A stretch of DNA of 64,000 bases from Alitta virens (lineage: Eukaryota; Annelida; Polychaeta; Phyllodocida; Nereididae). The notes under the pieces were generated by a model. The model was not told the DNA's origin. It searched no databases and saw nothing but the letters and a program-made list of their open reading frames with translations. The position numbers were made by a program, and so were the translations under genes. The stretch spans positions 7,312,188 through 7,376,187 of the forward strand of contig OW028582.1 in NCBI GenBank assembly GCA_932294295.1. The letters are read 5' to 3'. This document shows positions 38,101-50,100 of this stretch, one piece after another. Within the stretch, counting starts at the first letter, position 1. Each line of letters opens with the position of its first letter.

Positions 38101-41100
38101 TGCCTGCTTTATTGTCAGTTATGTCCTTATTAGGGGAAAGACAGTAGAACCCAAACTTAATTAACAATGATTAAGAACAATTAAGTTGTAAATTAGGACT
38201 GGGATTGGCAGCTGCAAGGAAAGTTCACTTCATAACGAGGTTGTCCAATGCCAAGTTGGAAAGCTGTGTACTGGAAATGCTGACTGACCTTTGAATCTGG
38301 TGGCATTCTTGATGCCTGTGCAGGTTTGCTGACCAGTGGACTGGACATAGATGGATTTGGCAGCTTCATCGTTCAACTGCATGATGGAATCCTGTCTGTC
38401 CAACCTGTTGTTTAGCTCAACGACGTCCAACATCACTCCCGATAGCTTGGTGTCAACGTTTTTCCAGTAGCCCATCTGCCTTTGCTAAAATGAGGAAAGA
38501 TTGAATTGCAATATCAGGATTACACAAAGGATGCTCAGATACAGACACTGAGTTGTGTAGTAGCTTTGGAAACATGTGTCAGTACATGTACTGTACATGG
38601 CCAAATGTGCCACATGCGTTTTCCATGAGTTAGATAAACGCATGGTTTTGGCCTCAAGAAATGTCATGGAAATGGGCAATATATTGTGTAAAACGTAGAT
38701 GTCACAGTGGTGAGGAGGTCGTAATATTGTTGGACTAAAACTTAGTTTTCTTAGCATTTACAGATGATCTAATGCAGAGCTCTGTGTGGACGGGTGAAAG
38801 CCGGAAGGTGCCTTGAGAATGTACTTGCACTGACATAAAGTTTGTTTTATAAAATATGGTCGACTCTAGACAGCTTTAGCCAAATATTCCTGGCTGTATA
38901 GTAGCTATAACTGGCCAAAGCCAGCCACTTCTGTCTACTCCTAGCTTATAGTCAGCTTACACCTATCACCATCAGCTGGCACCCCCTGTTAAAGAACAAA
39001 ATCAACATATGCAGCAGACTGCAGATATTTTTACTTAAGAATGGTTATTTGCTATCCACATTTAAATTGAAATTTTTTTTTTTTAATTAACCTTGATATC
39101 TGTAAGAAATATGTCTAATATATCATAATATGTATGTGAGAGTCAGACTCCCAATTTATGCACCAGATGCTGCTGTGTATCAGATCCTGCTTTGACTAGC
39201 TAGTTATAGCCAGACAGTTCCATTTAGTGGCAGGTAGCATCGTATAGCAGAAGTTGTCTAGCTTTGTCTAGGTTCAATTTGATGGGCCGTTTTTAATATA
39301 TAATAAAACTAAATGTACAAACAACTGCGGTATACATTCTGGCTTGTAATGATTGCATTTCTGGTAACTTTTACCACTAGCATGATAAGTTAATCCATGC
39401 ACGTACAATAATGCTGTGGGAGTTGGGAGTTTGGTCTCAATTACTTCTCCTTGTCTCAAGTTCATTCTTAGTCCAAACAGCCCACATTTCATGCCCTCTG
39501 GGGGGCCTGGGTCTGTGAATATTAAACTGTTCATGATATGCTTTTGTCGTACGATTTTACAGTGTGCAGGAGAACCTCAATAGTCGAGCCATCAAAGGGT
39601 AAAATGAAGTTAGTTCGGTATGGTTCCACTCTAAATTAGCATTATTTGGTTAACATTTGGTAAAAGTAATTCAGATTTAAAAACGCTGTATTGAAAGTGT
39701 ATAAATCATATTATTTTACAGTATGTATAATACTGGTTATGTATTGTGCTTGTTAGCTGCAGCAAGTAATAGCCAAGTAATTGGTGGGAGTCAGAGTTAG
39801 ACTCAGTGTTGGCTTGTTGACTCTACACAAACATATGAATTGAACAGGCTTGTAATATGGTAACAGCTATTTGGCCAAAAATAAAAGCATAAACTGACAG
39901 AAATTCAAAGTAGCAGGTATTCTTTTACAAGCTGAAAGAGATAAAGTTTATTCTGAACTTCAGAATAAATCTGAAGTATTGCTGGTAGATATTACTAAAG
40001 CTTTGGAGTGGGAGTGGGGGAGTTGGGTGATTTAGTGTGGAGTCAGAGTCTCCTATTCAGAGGCCACTGGAGTGTGGAGCAATAGTAGTGACATTAGCTT
40101 AATGTAAGTATTGAATTTGTGGTGCAAAACATTTGAAAAATATCAAATGGTCATGGCACAATGAGGCTCGACCTGTGTTTAACGGTAAACCGGAGATACT
40201 CCGATTTACGCCAAGGAAATATGGTATCAAATATAATGTAAAATAGTGCCACATACCTGCATAATTTCTCCTCTCTTGATAACTGTTGCTATGTTGGTGA
40301 TGTTGTTACCATGGTAATCCACAACTTTCTCGTGTCTTTTGACTTTATTTTCTAGCTCCAAAATATCATTTTCCAGTTCTCTGTTTTTGGCCACTTCTCG
40401 GAGGAGTTTATTTTCCAGTGTGTCGATCCTTTGAATGAGGACTGCGATTTCTTTATTCATGTTCAGCGAGTCGTAATATTTGGAGAGAATGTCCTGGTCA
40501 TTCTGGAAGTGTTGTGAGTTTGGCCTATGATGCTGTTGATTACTCTGCTCTTTCTGCTGCTGTTGAAGTTGTTGCAACAACATGGGGCACTTAGATGAAT
40601 CAAGCTCATTAACAACGAATGAGTATGTGCATTGTGGACTGCCTTCACCTTTGCTGTTCTGTGTGTTGTAGGAAAAAAATTGCTTTGTGTGACCATTGGC
40701 ATGGCTCTTGTCACCTCGGTGACTTTGAGGTACATTATCTCTTGTAGCATGGTGACTTTGCCCGACATTGTCTCTCTCAATGTGTTGAGCTGCTTTATCC
40801 CTTGAAGAGTAATGGTGACTTTGTCCTAAATTATCTCCTTTCGTGTGGTGACCTTGACGGACATTGTCACCTGTGGCATGGTGACCTACATTGTCTCGGT
40901 TCAGGTGGCCCACGTTATCTCTTGAGTGGAAGATTTTTTTTTCTCTGTCAGGGTGACTTTGACCCGCATTATCCCTTGAGGCACGGTGACCTTGGCCTAC
41001 GTTGTCTCCGCTAGTGTGACTTTGACCTCTATTATCTCTCTGGTGGTTGTCTTGGTGAGTTTGGGATTGCTGCGAGTGAAGTTGGCTTGTCTGATGGTGT

Positions 41101-44100
41101 CTCTGTTGGCGACCTGTTCCTTGGCTGCGACCTAGTTCTGGGTCATGGCTTTGAGTTGCAGTAATAGTCACACGGTGACCTTGACCCTGGGTCGAATGTT
41201 GATCCCTATTGAAGTGCCCTTGAGGGGTGCGGGATAAATACTGCCTCTGGTTCGGATCAGTTCGATGCCTCGAGTTGTCCCACCAGTTCGTGTGACCTCG
41301 GTGAACCGTGTTAGCCTCGTTTTCGTTAACAATAACAATAATAAGAACAGTCAGAAGCAACGGAGTGCAGCTCAGAAGTTGTAGAAACATTATGGAAATG
41401 TGTTTGCAATAGTTTTATAACTTGTGTCCGAAATAATCCTGCAAAACAAAAACTCACTTTTCGTTGCACCTGATTGTGGCATTAGCAGTAGAACATAAAT
41501 GTAGATGTGTATGCAGTTCAAAGATGTTCAATAAGTGGAGGCACATATACTACAGCAGCGCTACGGCTGTTCTTCTCTTGCAGTCTGAGAATGCTCCTTA
41601 TCTTTGGAAACATATTCCTTATAACTTGCAAGTTGTATACCAATAATATACTTGAATTATCTGTGCATGATATCAATAAGGGTAAACTTAAGGATAGAGT
41701 GAAAAGTAACTTTTTTCAGGCGCTGAGCCTGAGGTCCATGAAGCTCACCACATGTGTAACTTCAGCTGCATGTATAAGAACACCTGGAATCATTTAACTA
41801 CAAAGAAGTGTTCGCAGGTTCCCACACTTCTAATTTATCACACTGGACAAGTTAGTTTGCCACACACATTGGTTATAAAGGTGTTTTTGTATCATGTGGT
41901 AGGCGCTGTTCTGCTATTGTAATATCCAGTTGTGGTAATATACAATGTATTTAATGATGAAATATGTTACATCCAGTTGCCATGGAAACCAGTCTGAGTC
42001 ATTCCCATAGAAATCCGGGATCTTGTATGTTCCGTTTTCCTTTGATTTCTTGACAGCAACAAACCTGAAAGACATCACACAGAAACAACAAATTACATCA
42101 GACTGATTTTTTTTTTTTTTTTGGCACCTCTCATATACTATGACAGCCTGACTTAACTAAATGGCGTATTAAACTCCCTTCTTGCTTACACAAGTGTTGT
42201 CCAGTATTGTTGCTGTGGGATGCGCTGTTTGTTTTATTAGATTTCTTATCGGTGAGTTACAAAAAATATTGTGAAAAATATGATGGGGTAACAGGTGTGA
42301 AAAATCACCCCATAGCTACATAGCAGCAAGGGGTTGCACCAGTTACTGCCACGGAATAGCGGAGGAGGGATTCCCTATCACGTGACTGATGGGAAAACCC
42401 CCATGTACTTTCTGCTCTCCTAGACAGAAGAGCAGCACATTGATATGTGAAACAGAATGTCGTTTTTACCAAGTTTTTAGGTCCCTTGTAAACAGAAACA
42501 GTCGCACAGCACGCAAAACACAGAAATGGGTGACGTCACTGGAACGAGTTTAAGCTGCCAGACACCAGGTGAAAAATAGAAAAGAAGTTGGGCTGAAGAA
42601 GGTCGCCAACTTTTTCCCTTTTTTGAGTCGGTAAAATACCAGTGATGCGCGTCCTGTGGACTTTTTTTTGTCTACCAGTGGAGTTTTTTTTTGGGTTTCT
42701 CTGATATATTTAGAGTGTTTTGCACTATTTTGGGGGCAACAAAAGAAGTAAATGTGTCAGACATGTGTTTTCGTACGTGCTGCCAGGTTCTGCATTAATG
42801 TACGATTGGATTCTGAATGGAGTGTATACGTGTGTCATTCCATGTGGGTTGTAAGCCATTGGATTGGATAACGTTTTCCATATTGGCAGTTTAATGAGGG
42901 TTCGTATAATTTTAAATTAGGTACCACTGTGTCATGGGTTTCCATTTTACCCCACCAAATAATCTTGGATTTGGAAAAAATTTGCCTGAAGTAGAACTTA
43001 TATCTCAACCACTGAAAGAGCGAGAGAAAGTGAAAAACGTCAAAACTGATGATTTTTTCCCCCTCATTTTGTAACATTAATAAGCATTAGACCATGCTTG
43101 TTTTCAGTTACATAAACATATTCATGTTAACCTGAAGAATATGCCATGGAAACCAATCTTTAGCAGGGGGTTTCTTGCTTTCGTAGGATGCTGTATACAA
43201 AGGATGTATTATCCCTGCTCTTCCAATACTAAGAAACATTTTTCATCTTCTGTCAACAACGAAGTTGAAATGTCAGATAACCTTTGTTCTGACAGCTTTA
43301 CAAAGAATAACCTTGTCCAGAATTTGAACCATAGACCTGGTTGGATACCATGGAAACCGTCAGTGTTGGAATTTTCATTTGCAAAATGAGAAAGGGTTTT
43401 TGTTATAAAATGACATAAATAAAGTCAAGTGGTGCACTCAGTGTTATGGCTTAAACACTGAAAACACTAATAGTGGCCATTAATGCTCGCACTGAAGTTT
43501 TATTCAGATTAATATTAGCAGTTAAATGCCTTACAGCCAATTTCATATACTTGGAAACTAGTCTTATATAATTGGAAACTAAACGCCAGGTGACGTCATG
43601 CGAGTCCAGGACCTTATTGGTTGAGGGACTGCCTTAACCAATGGGAGTCCGGGTTTCACATGACGTCATCTCGAGTTATATTATTGGCTGTACAGTTTGG
43701 CAAGTACATGTCCTTGACACCTTAGCAATCAAGGTCAGTGATCTTTGTTGGAGTAACACAAGGCGTTATTTGATAATATTTGGTTTTTGAATGTTTTTAG
43801 GCAATTCAGTTCACAAGCTTGCCTTTGTAATATTTCATGCAGATGACATTAAGTGTGCACAATGTTCTTGTATATGCATTGAATGGGCTGAGAATCGAAC
43901 CCATGCCACGGCGTATGATTCTTCAATGTATTGCTATTGCGCTGATTTGGGACTAGGTGGGTCTGTATGTTTCAGAAGTACAATTAATTTAACAGTTTAA
44001 GTGATAATGTGCTTGTGGCCACTGATGCAGGAGTGCCGTTCTAGTAAGGCCTGTCAGTTAATGCAAAACTTAACTGGCCTTTTTAATGGAGAAGTTGTGT

Positions 44101-47100
44101 TTCAATTTTGTCTTAAGTCTTCGTTATGCAAGGTATCACAAATTATATATTTCAATAATATATAAGGTCAACTTAATGTTTGTACATAATTCATTTACTC
44201 ACCTCATGTATTTTGTTGAAATGAAGTAATGACTAATATATTCATTGTTTAGATGAGTCACAGTCCTAGAGGTATTAGACTAATTCCAGTTGAAACAAAT
44301 TAATAATGAACTCTTACAACTATATCCAAATATGTTCTAAGACAATAATGCAGTCATGTGTAAGTCCTATGCACTGGGCACCATCAGAGTTCTTATAATC
44401 TTCCCTGGATGAATTGACTATTCACCCCTAGTTGAGGGCTCTACTGGCCCCTTATGAATGAGCAGAGTGATGCTAGTGCCCCTGTGCATCATGGGATGGG
44501 GTGAAAGGGGTAAAGTGAGCTGTTCTAGCTGCAGCATCTCGGATGGTAGATGAGTGGGGAGGGGGGCCCAACATCAAAGAATGGATCTCATTGCACACCT
44601 TGCATTGTTAGTAATATTGAGTCGTTAGTTATGGAATTTGCACAGGGTATTGCTGGTCATTATCATGCTATGAAGCTGATGAACTAACCTTGCAGTACAC
44701 TATTGTTTTATTTTATTTAACATAGCATAGCATAATTCGTTATTGGTCACTTTGTACAAAGTGAAACTTGTTTTGGGAAAGCACCAAGGAAAGCAATGCA
44801 ATACTGATGCAAAAACACTGACATAATTACTACACTGCACTACTACACGACTACACTACTACACTACTACCATACTACACTACTAAACTGCCACACTACT
44901 ACACTACTACCATACTACACTGCCACACTGCTACACTACTACACTACAGTACTACACTACTACACTATTACTCTGGTACTACACTACACTGCACTACTAC
45001 ACTACTACACTACTACCATACTACACTGCCACACTGCTACACTACTACACTACAGTACTACACTACTACACTATTACACTACTACTCTGGTACTACACTA
45101 CACTGCACTACTACACTACTACACTACTACCATACTACACTAATACACTGCTACACCACTACACTACTACACTACAACACTACAACACTACAACACTGCT
45201 ACACTTCTACACTACTGTACATAGCACCATGTTCCATCATTTATTACTTTTAAACTTTTTAATTTATGCCTGTGACATAATGAATATGTTGGCGGTCCCT
45301 TGTACTCAGTGTCTATGCTGAAACAAGTAAAATATCCCACCCGTGGGGTAAATGTGTAACATGGGTGGACTCCTCCTCTCTCTCACCTCATCAATCAACC
45401 CTTGATAGCAGCAAGAACTTGCCTTAGAGGGCTGCACTTTCCACATCTATCTATTTCGTAATACTTACCTTTGGCTCAATTCGAAATTTACCCTTCGACG
45501 TTGAAAAAGTAAATTAATAAATGAGCATATTTTGTGCTAAGTACTGAATGTTTAGGTGGTGAAATATGATGGATGTACCGCATTGCACCACTGTCTACTT
45601 CTTACACATTGCTGGCACGAATCTGCAGACGTTTGACTGATTGATCCGTTGACTGACTTGTGCACTATGAGGTTGCATTGAAAGGTCTTTGAGGCACTAA
45701 GTAAGAATCCCTCTGCCAGCTTCAGAGTTTACAGCTGAACGCATGGACTTGGAAGCTGCACTTCAGAGGACCTCATGTGAATTTGGAACTCTCCCATTGG
45801 TTAAAGAAATCCCTCAGCCAATCGCATGACGTCCTCTGCAGTTGGGTTTCCAAATCTATGAGTTTAGCTGCAACATTTGATGTTATACTTTACAAATATA
45901 ACCTTGGATAAATCACAGAGGAGCCTCTCTGTGGATCAATAGAGATATAACTATGGTTTCCAAGGCATCAGAGTCATTAAACTTTGAAATAAAATTCCTG
46001 AATGGATTTCTCTCGCTACGTGGTCACATGGTCAAAAAGCATTTGGCTCCATGATAAGGGCTCTAATGCCAAGTGTTCATATCACCTTCTATGCCCCCCC
46101 CCCCCCCCCTAACCAACATCAGGCACTGTCTATGAATTTTACCTCAGTTCTCGTCCCTCATCACATGGGTGTGGTACTGATACTGGTGGTTTCATGTTGT
46201 AAAAACAGGGTCTTTGCAATTTGAAATTCTTATTAACCAACCTCCCTGTCCCTGTAGAAATACGAAATGAAGTAAGGATGTGGCCTAATGGTTAAGGCAT
46301 CCACCAATTCCATATTGGCCAGCTCTGAAGGTCCCGGGTTTCGATCCCTGGCCTGTGCGCTCTTCATGAGCTACATCCCAGCAGCTGGATGTCGAATGCT
46401 TGAGACGTTAAATTGGAGGTGCCTTAAGTACTATATGGCCAATTGTGCCACGTGCGTTTTCCATGCGTTTGGATAAACACATGGAAACCTCATGGTTTTT
46501 GTCTCATTATAATTAGCTAAATACCATGTATTTTCCATGCTTTATCCTTCTCATGGAAACCGCACGTGGCACATTTGGCCATATAGGTGTCTATGCTGAG
46601 GCAAGTAAAAGACCCCATAGACCATAGACCTGGCTGGATACCATGGAAACCATCAGTGTTGGAGTTTGAGTTGCAAAATGTGAAGGGGTTTGCGATAAAA
46701 TGACAAAAACAAAGTCAAGTGGTGCACTCAGTGTTATGGCTTAAACACTGGAAACACTTTTAGTACTGTCAAGTGTTAGTGGCCATTAATGCTCATAGGG
46801 TGAATATGAAACATGGTGTGGCCGTGGGGTGAATGTGTAACATGGTTTGGCCGTCATCATCTCATCATTACGTCTGACTTTGGCAGGTGATCTTATAAGC
46901 TGACTGAGCTTCAGTTTAGTAGCATGGAGAGTATTTGAAACATTGAGACATGACATCTTTGCAGACATTTCACTCAAAACACACCAACGGGATTATAATA
47001 AGCCAACTAAAATAACTGAAGTTTATTCTGGTTTAGTTACCACCTGTGCAACTCCAGCTTGCAACTGCAACTTGCTCTCCTTTGATTTCCTCTGAGTCTC

Positions 47101-50100
47101 TGTGCCCAGGCATCCAAACAGATGGGCTTGATTTACAAGCCTCATGCAAAAAAGGTCGTAAAAAATAGACAGTTAATAGTAAAAAGCGACTGAGTTTAGT
47201 CTGTGGTGCTCCCAATGGGTCTTGAATATCCTCTCAAAGTTTTCGTTGAGTTTAACAAATCCCAACCAAGGGTGTGACGATTGATTCAGAGATTAGCGGA
47301 CACATTTTTGGAATGCGTTAATTCCCGTGATAGTTTTACAATATTTCCAATTTAAAATGTGATAAATATTGGACATAGACGAATACGTAAACTTGTAAAC
47401 ATGCATTGTTCCAGAAATATTCATACTACTTTAATTCTTGTACGTTTTGATCATTATCGTTGTAATAATAACGAAGAATGGTCTATTGAATTTTCACACC
47501 TTCCGCTGAGCATCACAGTTTACAGAACAGAAAAATCAGTGGCTGTAAAACCCTCACGACGTCACAGACAAAGATGACATCATGCCCACACCAAGCAAAG
47601 CCAGTAGGACTGGAGTGATGTCACTTGTATTCGTTAACTGCTGAAATGCTTTGATTAAGTCTTAATTATATCAGACAGGCTTTTACTATGCCGTGTTCTT
47701 TGTCTTGAGCTTTGTTATGTTTTTTTTGGAGGGGGGGGGGGATATAAACACACTGTGACATAATGTTCGCAGAATCAAGTGGAAATTGAAGAGTTATTCT
47801 ACAATGGTAATTAGGAAACTGAATATGCAGAATGAGGAATATGTTTGGCACACCCCTGGGCACACTAGTGGCCAACAAGTTTTCCACAAAAAAATACAAC
47901 AAAACAAAGAAGAAAACATTATATAAACAGTTGCTCTAGTAAGGTCATATGATATATTGTGCTTGTAGATCAGTTTTTTCTGCAGCCAGCTGAAGTGATT
48001 ATATATTAATTATAAATTGACATTTTATTTCTAGGAAGGCAGTTGCAATTTTCTCATCAGGAGATTTGTGTTGTTTTAGATCACTTTAGGCTCATGTTGA
48101 AAATGATCCTTGTTAAATTCCATAATAAATTTATTTCAATAAGATTGATATTTATATTAATGATTAATTTTAATATACATATTTCGCTTCTAGTTGCTCT
48201 TTAACGACAACGAGTGCCTGTTGAGCATTTTCTTTCATACATTTATTTAACAAAATCACAAAAAGTAGTCCGTTGTATTCTGTAAACGGTCTTCTAAAAC
48301 CGTATTTATAACATAGCGATCGTGTTGCATCACAGTGGTGATTTTTTACCTTCAGAGCGTGCTCATGACTTTGCTGAAGAGATGAGCTGGGTGGCCAAGT
48401 GGATACTCTATTTACGAGCCACATCTCAGTCCACTCATCTTCATAAATTTATAATTATTATTCTGTAAACTCGTCTAGGTAAATGAATGTAGGAACACTA
48501 GTGGTTTTCTATGGTAAAAGCAGGGAGTTACCATATTTGAGGAAATATTCTATTACAGCCAATTGTATAGAGTTGGAAACGAATCTCATAGACTTGGAAG
48601 CTAAACTCCAGATGATGTCATGTGAATCCAGGACTTCCATTGGCTAAATAGTCCCTCAGTCAGTATGTCTCTCCTACATTCACATGACGTCATCCGGAGT
48701 TTAGCTTCCAAGTCTATGAGATTGGTTTCCAACTCTATGAATTCGGCTGTAAACCAAATAATTATACTGAAATAGAATCTAAATAAGCTACATTTGCAGA
48801 TGGGTTCCTTGAAGAAATTACTTGCTTTTCTAAATAACACTGTACAACTCTCAGGAGGAAACATAATGATTACTGTGAATACTTCTCACATATTAATTAT
48901 ATAAAAATGAGAGAGTCGACCAATGCGACTGCATTAATGCCCTGCCATGTAGTTGTGCAAATAATTATATATTTTTCTCTTTTGTTCTTCAGAGCCAAAG
49001 AAGTTTGCGAACTCGTTGCAAGAAATTACAGGAATACGCTGCACAGGTGAGAAAGATCTGTGACTCCCTTTTTATAAATCTTTCATGCCTGCTACTGTGG
49101 GTGTTGATACAGACCGCTACATGCACTCTACAATTACTTTCACTCTCTTGTGTATAGCTTATGGGTAATTGTGCAAATAAGAGATATTTTGGTTCTGATT
49201 CTGCTTGACATGCAATGCAATGAGGTAGGCCTATACCTTAAGATAAATTAGGGGTGGGGGCCTAGCTCAGTGGTAGTGCACGGGGTTTCCAACCACTGGG
49301 TCCCAGGTTTGATTCCCAGTTGAGCCTAAGTTGGATGGCTGTTTCATCCTTCATCTCATTGCCATGGTCCCTGCCTGTCCTAATTAGTCTTTCAGGTGCA
49401 GAAATACAGGACATAAAGCCCTATTTCACCCACCACCACCTTAAAATAAATTGAGGCATGGTGACCTTGGCCTACATTGCACATGCATGAGTGTCATCTT
49501 TTGCAGGGTTAGTAAAAATCATGATTTTTTTCAATATTTAAATCAGATTTGTTTTCTTTAAATCAGATTTTTTTTTAATGATGCAATTGGGGCTCAAGCC
49601 TAGTTTGACAATTTTTCCAGCATTTTTATAGTAAACTTACGTAACTATATTCTACAAATAAACAGAACTTACTTTAACAATTTGGCTTTAAAAAAAAAAA
49701 GACTTTAAAAAAATCTAGTTGTATTCAAATCAACCATGTTCTGAGTTATAAAAATCTAGTTTTTAAGCAAATAAACTTGTGTTAAATTTTTCAAGATTTT
49801 TTTTGCCTTGATTTAAATCGCTTGGTTTGTATCAATTATTTAAATTGCTTGATTTAAATCTGCCAACCCTGATCTTTTGCAAGGCCTTGTAATTGGTGAA
49901 TTTCTCCAATATGTCTTAAAGGTGTTGGGATTGTCCTTATGTCTGAAAAAGTAAAAAGTATAGTTGAGCTTGTAAAATATTAAATAGATTTCATACGCGC
50001 TTACGGTGGAGTGCTCTGTGATACAAATTGCTGGACATATTTCTGAAAGACTTAGATGTTGAAATATTCCACTAACTTAATTTTCTTCAACAGCGATTAT

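Larger units (their letters stand above)
46276..46880 (+). mobile_element. SINE family A, copy 5 (head 2), interrupted twice
   Basis: The head reads GGATGTGGCCTAATGGTTAA with B box GGGTTTCGATCCC. The body is cut at 46430 by foldback element I and again near 46617 by repeat G. It resumes near 46830 with GGGGTGAATGTGTAACATGG. Confidence 0.7.

Noticed and set aside
40463..40780. 105-codon frame within the first fibrinogen-gene exon
   Set aside because: Shadow frame of the repeat-coding exon on the same strand.
44826..45225. CRISPR-like regular repeat
   Set aside because: A continuous simple-sequence satellite without unique spacers, in a eukaryotic intron.
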